Positions 10,056 to 20,774 of a stretch of DNA of 64,000 bases are shown piece after piece. This stretch comes from Acidovorax sp. NCPPB 4044. Its GTDB lineage: Bacteria > Pseudomonadota > Gammaproteobacteria > Burkholderiales > Burkholderiaceae_C. Where the stretch lies: assembly GCF_028069655.1 (NCBI RefSeq), contig NZ_JAMCOS010000001.1:154001-218000 (forward strand). Reading direction: 5' to 3'. The notes under the pieces were generated by a model. It saw nothing but the letters and a program-made list of their open reading frames with translations. It was not told the origin of the DNA and did no database searches. Each line of letters opens with the position of its first letter. Position 1 is the first letter of the stretch. A program made the position numbers and the translations under genes.

Positions 10056-10209
10056 GCAAAACAACGCACCCGACGCGCGCCAGCGCGGCGAGGCGCGCAG
10101 CGCCCATGCGCGGAGGCCGCGTATGAGGTGCTTGTTTCACCAAAACAATGCACCCGACGCGCGCCAGCGCGGCGAGGCGCGCAGCGCCATGCGCGGAGGC
10201 CGCGTATGA
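10023..10209 (+). repeat. Tandem repeat (84 + 83 bp plus partial third copy) between ftsW and murG
   Basis: The module carrying the ftsW stop and the start signal (GCGCGGAGGCCGCGT then ATGAG) occurs three times, with ATG at 10039, 10123 and 10206. The spacings are 84 and 83 bp. The two full units differ at only a few bases (for example CAG/CAC and AAC/AAT) and by one deleted C. Each unit has a GGAGG Shine-Dalgarno sequence 6 nt before ATG, and a GC-rich palindrome (GCGCGCC ... GGCGCGC). The last ATG is the murG start. Confidence 0.95.
10039..10209 (+). CDS. 56-codon ORF filling the ftsW-murG gap (repeat-encoded)
   Basis: ATG at 10039 shares ATGA with the ftsW stop. The frame stays open through both repeat units. 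Its TGA at 10207-10209 shares ATGA with the murG start. The peptide is two near-copies beginning MRCLF(Q/H)[12 protein letters not shown]; the second ends MRGGRV, the same as the FtsW C-terminus, because of a one-base deletion. A functional protein is unlikely. More plausibly the frame is kept so ribosomes can travel from ftsW to murG. Each start has the same GGAGG ribosome site. Confidence 0.4.
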   Translation: MRCLFQQNNAPDARQRGEARSAHARRPRMRCLFHQNNAPDARQRGEARSAMRGGRV

Positions 10210-11276
10210 GCACGGCCCCCAGGACCGCCCTCGTCATGGCCGGTGGCACCGGTGGCCATATCTTCCCGGGCCTGGCCGTGGCCGAGGAACTGCGTGCGCG
10301 CGGCTGGCGCGTGCACTGGCTGGGCACGCCGGGCAGCATGGAGTCGCGCATCGTGCCGCCCCAGGGGTTTGCGTTCGAGCCCATCGATTTCTCGGGGGTG
10401 CGCGGCAAGGGCCTTGCCACCCTGGCGCTGCTGCCGCTGCGGTTGCTGCGCGCCTTCTGGCAGGCGCTGGCCGTGGTGCGCCGCGTGAAGCCCGACGTGG
10501 TCGTGGGCCTCGGTGGATACGTCACTTTCCCGGGCGGGATGATGGCCGTTCTGTGCGGTAAGCCGCTCGTGGTGCACGAGCAGAATTCCGTCGCGGGCCT
10601 GGTGAACAAGGTGCTGGCCGGAGTGGCCGACCGGGTGTTCACCGCGTTCCCGCAGGCGTTGAAGCAGGGCGCCTGGGTCGGCAATCCGCTGCGCGCGCCT
10701 TTCACGCGGCAGCCTGCGCCCGAGGCGCGCTTCGCGGGCCGCAGCGGTCCGCTGCGCCTGCTGGTGGTGGGGGGCAGCCTGGGCGCGAAGGCGCTCAACG
10801 ACATCGTGCCGCAGGCGCTCGCGCTGATTCCCGCGGAACGCCGCCCTGTGGTGGTGCACCAGAGCGGCGCCACGCAGATCGACGCACTGCGTGCGAACTA
10901 CGCCGCCGCCGGCGTGGACGCCACGCTGACCCCGTTCATCGACGACACCGCCACCGCATTCGCCGAAGCCGACCTCATCGTCTGCCGTGCGGGGGCGAGC
11001 ACGGTGACCGAAATCGCCGCCGTGGGCGCGGCCGCCGTCTTCGTGCCTTTCCCGCACGCGGTGGACGACCACCAGACGGCCAACGCCCGATTCCTGGCCA
11101 ATGCCGGCGGGGGATGGCTCGTGCAGCAGCGCGACCTGTCCGCCGAGGGGCTGGCCCAATTGCTACAAGACACGGAGCGCCCGGCGCTGCTGGAGCGCGC
11201 GCTGAAAGCCAAGACGATGCAGAAGATCCACGCCACCCGCGAAGTGGCCAACGCGTGCGAGGAGCTGGCCGCATGA
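10206..11276 (+). CDS. murG: UDP-GlcNAc transferase MurG (lipid II synthesis)
   Basis: The start at 10206 ([14 protein letters not shown]) has GGAGG 6 nt upstream and gives 356 residues, normal for MurG. The glycine-rich [10 protein letters not shown] loop is at about 13-22, followed by a second donor-binding motif with [11 protein letters not shown] and the HEQNS motif. It adds GlcNAc to lipid I at the inner face of the membrane. An in-frame ATG at 10005 would add 67 residues encoded by ftsW codons and the repeat; I reject that start. The stop overlaps murC (ATGA). Confidence 0.96.
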   Translation: MSTAPRTALVMAGGTGGHIFPGLAVAEELRARGWRVHWLGTPGSMESRIVPPQGFAFEPIDFSGVRGKGLATLALLPLRLLRAFWQALAVVRRVKPDVVVGLGGYVTFPGGMMAVLCGKPLVVHEQNSVAGLVNKVLAGVADRVFTAFPQALKQGAWVGNPLRAPFTRQPAPEARFAGRSGPLRLLVVGGSLGAKALNDIVPQALALIPAERRPVVVHQSGATQIDALRANYAAAGVDATLTPFIDDTATAFAEADLIVCRAGASTVTEIAAVGAAAVFVPFPHAVDDHQTANARFLANAGGGWLVQQRDLSAEGLAQLLQDTERPALLERALKAKTMQKIHATREVANACEELAA

Positions 11277-12691
11277 AGCACGCCATCCGCCATATCCATT
11301 TCGTGGGCCTCGGGGGCGCCGGCATGTGCGGCATCGCCGAAGTGCTGTTCAACCTGGGCTACGAGATCTCGGGCTCTGACCTCTCCGACAGCGCCACGCT
11401 GCGCCGCCTCGCGGCCCTGGGCATCGCTACGCACGTCGGCCATGCCGCCTCGAACATCGAAGGCGCCGATGCGGTGGTCACGTCCACCGCCGTGCAGGCC
11501 GACAACCCCGAAGTGCTGGCCGCACGCGAGCGCAAGATCCCGGTGGTGCCGCGCGCGCTCATGCTGGCCGAACTCATGCGGCTCAAGCGCGGCATCGCCA
11601 TCGCCGGCACGCACGGCAAGACGACCACCACGAGCCTGGTGACCAGCGTGCTCGCCGAAGCGGGGCTGGACCCGACGTTCGTGATCGGCGGGCGGCTCAA
11701 CAGCGCCGGCGCCAATGCCAAGCTGGGCGAGGGCGACTACATCGTGGTCGAGGCCGACGAGTCCGATGCCTCGTTCCTCAACCTGCTGCCGGTGATGGCG
11801 GTGGTGACGAACATCGACGCCGACCACATGGAAACCTATGGCCACGACTTCAACCGTCTGAAGTCGGCCTTCGTGGATTTCCTGCACCGGATGCCGTTCT
11901 ACGGCACGGCGATCCTCTGCACCGACAACCCGGCCATCCGCGAGATCCTGCCCGACGTCACCTGCCCTGTCACCAGCTACGGCTTCGCCGAAGGCGCGCA
12001 GGTACGGGCGGTGGACGTGCGCGCAGATGCGGGCCGCATGCGCTTCCGCGTCGAGCGGCGCAACGGCGTCACGCTGCCCGACCTCGACGTGGTGCTGAAC
12101 CTCGCGGGCGAGCACAACGTGCTCAATGCGCTGTCGGCGATCGCGGTGGCGGTGGAGCTGAACATCCCCGACGAGGCGCTGCTGCGCGCGCTCGCGCAGT
12201 TCAAGGGCGTGGGCCGGCGGTTCCAGCGCTACGGCGACCTGCCCGCGCAGGGCGGCGGCACGTTCACCCTGATCGAGGACTACGGGCACCACCCGGTCGA
12301 GATGACGGCGACGATCGCCGCGGCACGCGGTGCCTTTCCGGACCGTCGCCTGGTGCTGGCCTTCCAGCCGCACCGCTACAGCCGCACGCGCGACTGCTTC
12401 GAGGATTTCGTCAAGGTGATGGGCAGCGCCGATGCGGTGCTGCTGACCGAGGTGTATGCGGCCGGGGAGGCCCCGATCGTGGCGGCGGATGGCCGCTCGC
12501 TCGCGCGCGCCGTGCGGGTCGCCGGGCAGGTCGAGCCGGTCTTCATCGACGACATCGCCGAGCTGCCGCAGCGCATCGTGGACAACGCGCGCGGCGGCGA
12601 CGTGGTCCTCTGCATGGGCGCGGGCTCCATCGGGGCCGTGCCCGCGAAGGTGCTCGAAATGCTACAAAAAGAAGAGCAAACTATTCAATAA
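11273..12691 (+). CDS. murC: UDP-MurNAc:L-alanine ligase MurC
   Basis: A 472-residue Mur ligase that adds the first stem residue, L-Ala. It has the N-terminal [14 protein letters not shown] nucleotide fold, the [13 protein letters not shown] loop from about residue 111, EADESDASF, and the DDYGHHP-like motif (EDYGHHPVE). The start overlaps murG. The last residues (LQKEEQTIQ and the TAA) are written by a 44-bp dispersed element (12661-12704), so the native C-terminus has probably been replaced. Confidence 0.97.
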   Translation: MKHAIRHIHFVGLGGAGMCGIAEVLFNLGYEISGSDLSDSATLRRLAALGIATHVGHAASNIEGADAVVTSTAVQADNPEVLAARERKIPVVPRALMLAELMRLKRGIAIAGTHGKTTTTSLVTSVLAEAGLDPTFVIGGRLNSAGANAKLGEGDYIVVEADESDASFLNLLPVMAVVTNIDADHMETYGHDFNRLKSAFVDFLHRMPFYGTAILCTDNPAIREILPDVTCPVTSYGFAEGAQVRAVDVRADAGRMRFRVERRNGVTLPDLDVVLNLAGEHNVLNALSAIAVAVELNIPDEALLRALAQFKGVGRRFQRYGDLPAQGGGTFTLIEDYGHHPVEMTATIAAARGAFPDRRLVLAFQPHRYSRTRDCFEDFVKVMGSADAVLLTEVYAAGEAPIVAADGRSLARAVRVAGQVEPVFIDDIAELPQRIVDNARGGDVVLCMGAGSIGAVPAKVLEMLQKEEQTIQ

Positions 12692-12704
12692 GGACGGCGG
12701 CATT
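12661..12704 (-). repeat. 44-bp dispersed element, copy A (murC end / ddl start)
   Basis: Read along murC it begins GCTACAAAAAGAAGAGC and ends in ACGGCGGCAT. About 36 of 44 positions match copy D at 46915-46958 (opposite strand). It supplies the murC stop codon and the AAGGA ribosome site of ddl. Confidence 0.75.
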
Positions 12705-13701
12705 GAACCCGAAAGACCTTGAAATCGACGTGCGTGCCCTCGGCAAGGTGGCCGTGCTCATGGGCGGCGACTCGGCAGAGCGCGAGGTGTCGCTCATGTC
12801 CGGCGGCGGCGTGCTGCAGGCACTGCGCGCGCGCGGCGTGGACGCGCACGCCTTCGACCCTTCGCAGACCGATCTCTCCGAGCTCAAGCGGCATGGCTAC
12901 GCACGCTGCTTCATCGCGCTGCACGGCCGCCATGGCGAGGACGGAACGGTGCAGGGCGCGCTGGAACTGCTGCGCATCCCCTACACGGGACCGGGCGTGA
13001 TGGCTTCCGCCATCGCCATGGACAAGATCATGACCAAGCGCATCTGGCGCTTCGAGGGCCTGCCCACGCCGGACTGGCGGCTCGTCGCGAGCGCGGCGGA
13101 AACCGCGCACGCGCTGGAGGCACTGGGTGCTCCGATGATCGTGAAGCCCGCGCGCGAAGGCTCGACCATCGGCCTCACCAAGGTCACGTCGCCCGGCCAG
13201 TGCGAGCAGGCCTACCGCCTCGCATCGCGCTACGACCCCGAGGTGCTGTGCGAGCAGTTCATCGAAGGCGACGAGACCACCTGCCCCGTGATGGGCCAGG
13301 GCGCGGGCGCGCACGCGCTGCCGCTCATCCACATCGTGGCGCCGCAGGGCAACTACGACTACCAGAACAAGTACTTCACCGACGTGACCCAGTACCGCTG
13401 CCCGAGCGGCCTGCCCGAGGCCGAGGAGCGCGAGATCCAGCGCCTCGTCGTCGAGGCCTACCGCACGCTGGGTTGCCGCGGCTGGGCCCGGGCGGACATC
13501 ATGGTCCGCGCGAGCGACCGCAAGCCCTTCCTGCTGGAGATCAACACCTCGCCGGGCATGACGGGCCATTCTCTGGTGCCGATGTCGGCGCGCGCCATGG
13601 GCGTGAGCTACGAAGAGCTGTGCCTGCGCATCCTCGCGGGCGCATCGCTCGATGCCAGCCAGGGCCACGAGCCCGCCACCGGAAACCCGGGAGCCGCATG
13701 A
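12703..13701 (+). CDS. ddl: D-alanine:D-alanine ligase
   Basis: A 332-residue ATP-grasp enzyme making D-Ala-D-Ala for MurF. Hallmarks are the [12 protein letters not shown]-terminal loop, [24 protein letters not shown] and the metal-site end [12 protein letters not shown]. The best start is TTG at 12703, 8 nt after AAGGA. A later ATG near 12759 would remove the first strand of the fold. The rare start codon and its ribosome site lie at the edge of a dispersed 44-bp element, which may affect expression. The stop overlaps ftsQ. Confidence 0.95.
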   Translation: MNPKDLEIDVRALGKVAVLMGGDSAEREVSLMSGGGVLQALRARGVDAHAFDPSQTDLSELKRHGYARCFIALHGRHGEDGTVQGALELLRIPYTGPGVMASAIAMDKIMTKRIWRFEGLPTPDWRLVASAAETAHALEALGAPMIVKPAREGSTIGLTKVTSPGQCEQAYRLASRYDPEVLCEQFIEGDETTCPVMGQGAGAHALPLIHIVAPQGNYDYQNKYFTDVTQYRCPSGLPEAEEREIQRLVVEAYRTLGCRGWARADIMVRASDRKPFLLEINTSPGMTGHSLVPMSARAMGVSYEELCLRILAGASLDASQGHEPATGNPGAA

Positions 13702-14558
13702 CCTCCGCCACGCTGCCTGCGCCGTTCGACGTCAAGCTCATGAACTGGACCGCCACGGTCCTCTTCGTGGGCTGTGCCGCGGCCGTGCTCATGGCGGCGG
13801 GATCGTGGGCGCGCCACCACCCGATGTTCGCCATCGGGCGCATCGTGGTGCAGGGGGAGCTGGTGCACAACAACGCGGTGACGCTGCGCGCCAACGTGGG
13901 CCCGCACCTCGTGGGCAACTTCTTCACCATGGACCTGAAGGCCGTGCGCGAGGCGTTCGAGCAGGTGCCCTGGGTCCGCCGGGCCCTGGTGCGGCGCGAG
14001 TTCCCGAACGGCCTGCGCGTCGAGCTGCAGGAGCACGACGCCTTCGCCTATTGGGGCCCGGAAGAGGGCGCGACGCTGCTCAGCACCGAGGGCGAGGTCT
14101 TCGAGGCCAGTGCCGACGATGTCGAGGACGACGAGCTCCCGCGGCTGCAGGGACCGCAGGGCCAGTCGCTCGAAGTGATGCGCATGTACCAGCGGCTCGC
14201 GCCGGCCGTGGAGCCCCTGGGTGCGCGGCTGGCCGTGCTGGAGCTTTCGAAGCGCGGCAGCTGGCGCGCATCGCTGGCGAGCGGAGCCGCGATCGAACTG
14301 GGGGGCGGCACGCCCGACGAAGTGGAAGCTCGCACCCGGCGCTTCGTGCGCACGGTGGCGCGCGTGGCGGGCCAGTACGGGCGCAGGCCCGATGCCCTTG
14401 AATCGGCCGATCTGCGCCATCCGGACGGCTACGCCATGCGCTTGCGCGGCGTGACCACGGTGGATGGCGATGCGCCCCGTGCCGCACCGGCGCGGGCGCG
14501 GGCAGTCCAACGGAACACAAACCCGGGCGCGCGGCGGGAGCCCCCGAGGAATCGCTGA
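13698..14558 (+). CDS. ftsQ: Cell division protein FtsQ
   Basis: A 286-residue bitopic protein. A short cytoplasmic N-terminus is followed by a membrane helix at about 17-38, a POTRA domain (about 46-115, with [14 protein letters not shown] and [30 protein letters not shown]) and a C-terminal FtsQ domain. It scaffolds FtsL/FtsB at the septum. The Arg/Pro-rich tail after about residue 262 appears disordered. The start overlaps ddl, and ftsA follows after 22 nt. Confidence 0.94.
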   Translation: MTSATLPAPFDVKLMNWTATVLFVGCAAAVLMAAGSWARHHPMFAIGRIVVQGELVHNNAVTLRANVGPHLVGNFFTMDLKAVREAFEQVPWVRRALVRREFPNGLRVELQEHDAFAYWGPEEGATLLSTEGEVFEASADDVEDDELPRLQGPQGQSLEVMRMYQRLAPAVEPLGARLAVLELSKRGSWRASLASGAAIELGGGTPDEVEARTRRFVRTVARVAGQYGRRPDALESADLRHPDGYAMRLRGVTTVDGDAPRAAPARARAVQRNTNPGARREPPRNR

Positions 14559-14580
14559 CCCAAGTCAGGACACACAAGAT

Positions 14581-15810
14581 ATGGCACGAGAATACAAAGA
14601 CGTGGTGGTGGGGCTGGACATCGGGACGGCCAAGGTGATGGCCGTCGTGGCCGAGGTGCTGCCGGGCGGCGAGCTGAAGCTCGCGGGCCTGGGCGTGGCG
14701 CCGAGCAATGGCCTCAAGCGCGGCGTGGTGGTCAACATCGACGCTACGGTGCAGAGCATCCAGCAGGCCTTGAAGGAGGCCGAGCTGATGGCCGACTGCA
14801 AGATCCAGCGCGTCTACACGGGCATCACGGGCAGCCACATCCGGGGCCTCAACTCGAGCGGCATGGTGGCCGTGAAGGACAAGGAGGTCACCCCCGCCGA
14901 CGTGGCGCGCGTGGTCGAGACCGCCAAGGCCATCAACATCTCCAGCGACCAGCGCCTGCTGCTCGTGGAGCCGCAGGAATTCGTGATCGACGGGCAGGAC
15001 GTGAAAGAGCCCATCGGCATGAGCGGCATCCGCCTGGAGGCCAAGATCCACATCGTGACCGGTGCGCAGAGCGCGGCCGAGAACATCATCAAATGCGTGC
15101 GCCGCTGCGGCCTGGAAGTGGAGCAACTGATGCTCAATCCGCTAGCCTCCAGCCAGGCGGTGCTGACCGACGACGAGCGCGAACTCGGCGTGGCCGTGGT
15201 GGACGTGGGCGCGGGCACGACCGACGTCGCGATCTTCACGGGCGGCGCCATCCGGCACACGGCCGTCATCCCGATCGCGGGCGACCTCATCACGAGCGAC
15301 ATCGCCATGGCGCTGCGCACGCCCACCAAGGACGCGGAGGACATCAAGGTCGAGAGCGGCTATGCGAAGCAGCTGCTCGCCGACCCCGAGGCCCAGGTAG
15401 AGGTGCCGGGCCTGGGCGACCGCAGTCCGCGCATGCTGTCCAAGCAGGCGCTGGCCGGCGTGATCGAGCCGCGCGTGGAGGAGATCTTCTCGCTCGTGCA
15501 GCAGGTGATCCGCGAGTCGGGCTACGAGGAAGTGCTCTCGTCGGGCATCGTGCTGACGGGTGGCAGCGCCATCATGCCGGGCATGGTCGAACTGGGCGAG
15601 GACATCTTCCTGAAGCCCGTGCGGCGCGGCATTCCAAAGTATTCCAGCGCTTTGTCTGACATGGTGGCCCAGCCGCGTGCTGCTACCGTTATGGGTTTGC
15701 TCGAAGAAGCGCGGCAGGCCCGTCTTCGGGGGTTCAAGGTGGCGCAAAAGAGCGGCTCGGTGAAAACCGCATTCGGCCGCTTCAAAGATTTCATCATCGG
15801 GAACTTCTGA
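14581..15810 (+). CDS. ftsA: Cell division protein FtsA
   Basis: A 409-residue actin-fold ATPase that tethers FtsZ to the membrane. Nucleotide-site segments are VVVGLDIGTAKVMAVV (start), VVDVGAGTTDVAIF (middle) and SSGIVLTGGSAIMPG (C-terminal). The amphipathic membrane-targeting helix is likely the last about 15 residues (FGRFKDFIIGNF). The 22-nt gap before it contains a weak AGGA. ATG at 14581 is supported by the conserved MAREYKDVVVGLDIG opening. Confidence 0.97.
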   Translation: MAREYKDVVVGLDIGTAKVMAVVAEVLPGGELKLAGLGVAPSNGLKRGVVVNIDATVQSIQQALKEAELMADCKIQRVYTGITGSHIRGLNSSGMVAVKDKEVTPADVARVVETAKAINISSDQRLLLVEPQEFVIDGQDVKEPIGMSGIRLEAKIHIVTGAQSAAENIIKCVRRCGLEVEQLMLNPLASSQAVLTDDERELGVAVVDVGAGTTDVAIFTGGAIRHTAVIPIAGDLITSDIAMALRTPTKDAEDIKVESGYAKQLLADPEAQVEVPGLGDRSPRMLSKQALAGVIEPRVEEIFSLVQQVIRESGYEEVLSSGIVLTGGSAIMPGMVELGEDIFLKPVRRGIPKYSSALSDMVAQPRAATVMGLLEEARQARLRGFKVAQKSGSVKTAFGRFKDFIIGNF

Positions 15811-15990
15811 GATGTACGCCCATCTGCACCGGCTTGCCCGCGGGAGTCCCCTGGCTTCCTGCCGCCACCGATGGCGGAGCACCGGCCCGCCTTCCACAGC
15901 CGCAGCACCGTTTTTTTTGAATCCCCGACCGGCCGTAGGTATCGGCCAATCGCACATCTCACGTGAAAGACCAGGACTAGGAGCACCAGC

Positions 15991-17223
15991 ATGACCATCG
16001 AAATGATCGAAGCCGAAGAATTCAACCAGGGCACTCAGATCAAGGTGATCGGTGTCGGCGGCGGCGGCGGCAATGCCGTCGAGCACATGATCTCGCGCCA
16101 CGTGCAGGGCGTGGAGTTCGTCTGCGCCAATACCGATGCGCAGGCGCTCACCCGCAGCACCGCGCACCGCGTCATCCAGCTGGGCCACAGCGGACTGGGC
16201 GCCGGCAGCAAGCCCGAGAAGGCCCGCGAGGCCGCAGAAGCCGCGCAGGAAGACATCCGCCAGGCCATCCAGGGCGCGCACATGCTCTTCATCACCGCCG
16301 GCATGGGCGGCGGCACGGGCACCGGCGCCGCCCCCGTGATCGCGCGCGTGGCCAAGGAAATGGGCATCCTCACCGTGGGTGTGGTGACCAAGCCCTTCGA
16401 CTGGGAAGGCGGCCGCCGCATGCAGAACGCCGACAACGGCCTGGCCGAACTCGAGGCGAACGTCGATTCGCTCATCGTCGTGCTCAACGAGAAGCTGCTG
16501 GAAGTGCTGGGCGACGACATCTCCCAGGACGAGGCCTTCGCGCATGCCAACGACGTGCTCAAGAACGCCGTGGGCGGCATTGCCGAGATCATCAATGAGT
16601 ACGGCCATGTGAACGTCGACTTCGAAGACGTCCGCACCGTGATGGGCGAGCCCGGCAAGGCCATGATGGGCACGGCCACCGCGAGCGGCCCGGACCGCGC
16701 GCGCATCGCCGCCGAGCAGGCCGTGGCCTGCCCGCTGCTGGAGGGCATCGACCTGTCCGGCGCCAAGGGCGTGCTGGTGCTGGTGACCGCGGCCAAGGGC
16801 AGCCTGAAGCTGTCCGAATCGCGCCTGGCGATGAGCACCATCAATGCCTATGCGTCCCCTGACGCGCACGTGATCTACGGCGCCGCCTATGACGACAGCC
16901 TGGGCGAAGACATCCGCGTGACCGTGGTGGCCACGGGCCTCTCGCGCGCCAACGCGCGCCGCCAGCCCATCTCGGTGGTGCAGGGCGGTCTGCGCACCGG
17001 CACCGACAACCTCGCCTATCAGATGCCCATCGCCGGTGCCGGCGTCGGCATGGCCGGCGGTATCGTGGGCGGGGCGACCACCCAGGCCGACTACGGCAGC
17101 ATGTCGGTCCCCAGCGTCTGGCGCACCAACCGCACGCAGGCGGCAGCGCGCGTCGATGCGCTGTCTTCCGGCGGCATGGACGACCTGGAGATTCCGGCGT
17201 TCCTGCGCAAGCAGGCGGATTGA
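15991..17223 (+). CDS. ftsZ: Cell division GTPase FtsZ
   Basis: A 410-residue tubulin-like GTPase forming the Z ring. It has the GGGGGNAVEHM N-terminal loop, the tubulin signature GGGTGTGAAP at about 107-116, and the C-terminal DDLEIPAFLRKQAD peptide that binds FtsA and other partners. A good AGGAG lies 8 nt before ATG. The 180-nt leader after ftsA may contain a promoter, but none is convincing. Two terminator-like hairpins follow, separating it from lpxC. Confidence 0.98.
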   Translation: MTIEMIEAEEFNQGTQIKVIGVGGGGGNAVEHMISRHVQGVEFVCANTDAQALTRSTAHRVIQLGHSGLGAGSKPEKAREAAEAAQEDIRQAIQGAHMLFITAGMGGGTGTGAAPVIARVAKEMGILTVGVVTKPFDWEGGRRMQNADNGLAELEANVDSLIVVLNEKLLEVLGDDISQDEAFAHANDVLKNAVGGIAEIINEYGHVNVDFEDVRTVMGEPGKAMMGTATASGPDRARIAAEQAVACPLLEGIDLSGAKGVLVLVTAAKGSLKLSESRLAMSTINAYASPDAHVIYGAAYDDSLGEDIRVTVVATGLSRANARRQPISVVQGGLRTGTDNLAYQMPIAGAGVGMAGGIVGGATTQADYGSMSVPSVWRTNRTQAAARVDALSSGGMDDLEIPAFLRKQAD

Positions 17224-17225
17224 CC

Positions 17226-17277
17226 GGCGCCTCCCTGAGCCGCCTTCGGCGCCTCCCTGAGCCGCCTTCGGCGCCTT
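17226..17277. repeat. 22-bp tandem repeat with adjoining hairpin downstream of ftsZ
   Basis: A 22-bp unit (GGCGCCTCCCTGAGCCGCCTTC) occurs twice, at 17226-17247 and 17248-17269, followed by a partial third unit. It runs into a CTTCCCCC-AA-GGGGGA hairpin. Repeats of this style are frequent between Comamonadaceae genes as far as I recall. They resemble REP elements. Confidence 0.85.
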
Positions 17278-17350
17278 CCCCCAAGGGGGACGACGCCGGT
17301 GGCCCGGCGAAGCCGGTTCCACGGCGTCTGCTGGCATGGCCTGCTCCGCG

Positions 17351-17381
17351 GCCTCCCGAAGAGGGAGGCCGTTTGCTTTCT
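17351..17381 (+). terminator. Terminator-like hairpin after ftsZ
   Basis: Stem GGCCTCCC (17351-17358) pairs perfectly with GGGAGGCC (17364-17371) across a 5-nt loop and is followed by GTTTGCTTT. A plausible intrinsic terminator for the dcw transcript. Confidence 0.65.
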
Positions 17382-17446
17382 GGCGTTGTGCTCCGAAGCA
17401 GGGTTCCGTCGCGTCCTGTTGGATGGTGGCGGTAGCGGTGAACATC

Positions 17447-17480
17447 CCCCGCTCCTGCACGGCGCGGGGCGGTTTTTTGT
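17447..17480 (+). terminator. Second terminator upstream of lpxC
   Basis: CCCCGC (17447-17452) pairs with GCGGGG (17464-17469), followed by CGGTTTTTTG. The T-run makes this the stronger intrinsic terminator of the two in the ftsZ-lpxC gap. It suggests lpxC has its own promoter. Confidence 0.65.
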
Positions 17481-17497
17481 TTCCGATGTGACGTTCG

Positions 17498-17516
17498 GGC
17501 TATGCGCGCCATAGCC
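17498..17516. promoter_or_regulatory. Perfect 7-bp inverted repeat upstream of lpxC
   Basis: GGCTATG-CGCGC-CATAGCC ends 43 nt before the lpxC ATG, after the terminators, where an lpxC promoter or 5' leader should be. It could be an operator or an mRNA hairpin. No regulator is identified. Confidence 0.35.
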
Positions 17517-17559
17517 TTGGATACGAGCAGGGAAGGGTGCCGCCACCTAAAATCCCGGG

Positions 17560-18483
17560 ATGCTCCAGCAACGCACGATCAAGACCCTCACCCGCGCCGT
17601 CGGCGTGGGCCTGCACAGCGGCCAGCGGGTCGAACTCACGTTGCGTCCGGCCGCTCCGGACACGGGCATCGTCTTCCGCCGCATCGATCTGCCGGAGCCC
17701 GTGGACATTCCCATCCGGGCCGAATCCGTGGTCGATACGCGCATGGCTTCCACCATCGGCGTGGGAGGGGCCAAGGTGCACACGGTCGAGCACCTCATGT
17801 CCGCCTGCGCCGGGCTGGGGCTGGACAACCTCTACATCGATATCACGGCCGAAGAGGTGCCCATCCTCGATGGGTCCTCGGCCTCGTTCGTGTTCCTGCT
17901 GCAGAGCGCGGGCGTGACATTGCAGAACGCGCCCAAGAAATTCATCCGCGTCACGCGGCCCGTGGAAGTGCGCGAAGGAGAAGGGCACCAGCTCAAGTGG
18001 GCGCGGCTCGATCCCTACCATGGCTACAAGCTGCGGTTCGAGATCGACTTTGCGCACCCTGCCGTGGACTCCACGGGGCAGAGCGTGGAGTTCGATCTGG
18101 GTTCGGGCAGCTACACGCGCGACATCGCCCGCGCCCGCACCTTCGGGTTCACGAAGGACGTGGAGATGATGCGCGCGAGCGGCCTGGCGCTCGGCGGAGG
18201 GCTCGACAACGCCATCGTCATGGACGACTACAAGGTGCTCAATGCCGACGGGCTGCGCTACGACGACGAGTTCGTGAAGCACAAGATCCTCGATGCCATC
18301 GGCGACCTCTACATCGTCGGCAAGCCCCTGCTGGCGGCCTACAGCGCCTTCCGCTCGGGGCACGCGATGAACAACCAGTTGCTGCGCGCACTGCTGGCGA
18401 ACGAGGATGCCTGGGAGATCGCCACGTTCGAGAGCGAGCGGCAGGCGCCCGCCGGGTTCGCCGCCGCCGCGCAGGCCTGGTGA
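17560..18483 (+). CDS. lpxC: UDP-3-O-acyl-GlcNAc deacetylase LpxC
   Basis: A 307-residue zinc enzyme of the committed step of lipid A synthesis. Zinc ligands fit His78 ([10 protein letters not shown]) and His241/Asp245 ([11 protein letters not shown]). The general-acid His268 is in SGHAMNNQ. Length and the opening ([18 protein letters not shown]) are standard. It follows ftsZ as in many proteobacteria, but behind two hairpins. A small membrane protein gene follows 7 nt downstream. Confidence 0.97.
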   Translation: MLQQRTIKTLTRAVGVGLHSGQRVELTLRPAAPDTGIVFRRIDLPEPVDIPIRAESVVDTRMASTIGVGGAKVHTVEHLMSACAGLGLDNLYIDITAEEVPILDGSSASFVFLLQSAGVTLQNAPKKFIRVTRPVEVREGEGHQLKWARLDPYHGYKLRFEIDFAHPAVDSTGQSVEFDLGSGSYTRDIARARTFGFTKDVEMMRASGLALGGGLDNAIVMDDYKVLNADGLRYDDEFVKHKILDAIGDLYIVGKPLLAAYSAFRSGHAMNNQLLRALLANEDAWEIATFESERQAPAGFAAAAQAW

Positions 18484-18490
18484 GCCGGCC

Positions 18491-18667
18491 ATGCTGCTCT
18501 TCCGCTGGGTCTTCCTGCTGCTGTTGCTGGCGGCCGGCGTGTCGTTGGTGCTCTACATGGCCACGGGGCAGGCGCGCTACAAGCGCTTCGGTGTCGCCAT
18601 CGTCAAATGGACGGTCATTTCCGCGTTCGCCTTCTTCGCCGTGCTGGCGCTAGAACGTTTCCTTTGA
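18491..18667 (+). CDS. Small two-helix membrane protein (58 aa)
   Basis: ATG at 18491, 7 nt after the lpxC stop, opens a 58-residue frame. It has two hydrophobic segments (about 2-22, LLFRWVFLLLLLAAGVSLVL, and 37-55) separated by a basic loop (GQARYKRFG). I do not recognise a named family. Short membrane proteins in this position are common in Comamonadaceae as far as I recall. It is probably cotranscribed with lpxC. Confidence 0.7.
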   Translation: MLLFRWVFLLLLLAAGVSLVLYMATGQARYKRFGVAIVKWTVISAFAFFAVLALERFL

Positions 18668-18685
18668 CCACGTGCCAGCGCGGTG

Positions 18686-18714
18686 GTGACACCGCCGGGC
18701 ATCGCTCCTATACT
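18686..18714 (+). promoter_or_regulatory. Predicted sigma-70 promoter for thiC
   Basis: GTGACA at 18686-18691 and TATACT at 18709-18714 are separated by 17 bp. A transcript would begin near 18721, right at the 5' side of the TPP riboswitch, which supports the call. Confidence 0.6.
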
Positions 18715-18721
18715 CGCGCCT

Positions 18722-20749
<2,028 letters not shown>

Positions 20750-20774
20750 GCCTCCGCTGCCCGGCCGCCAGCAG

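Noticed and set aside
10023..10209. Insertion sequence or MITE with target duplication
   Set aside because: No transposase, no terminal inverted repeats flanking the whole unit and no simple short target duplication; it is better described as tandem duplication of the start module.
10005..11276. MurG extended by 67 residues encoded by ftsW codons and the repeat
   Set aside because: The ATG at 10206 has GGAGG at proper spacing and gives the standard MurG start; the upstream ATG at 10005 is a Met codon made out of frame inside ftsW.
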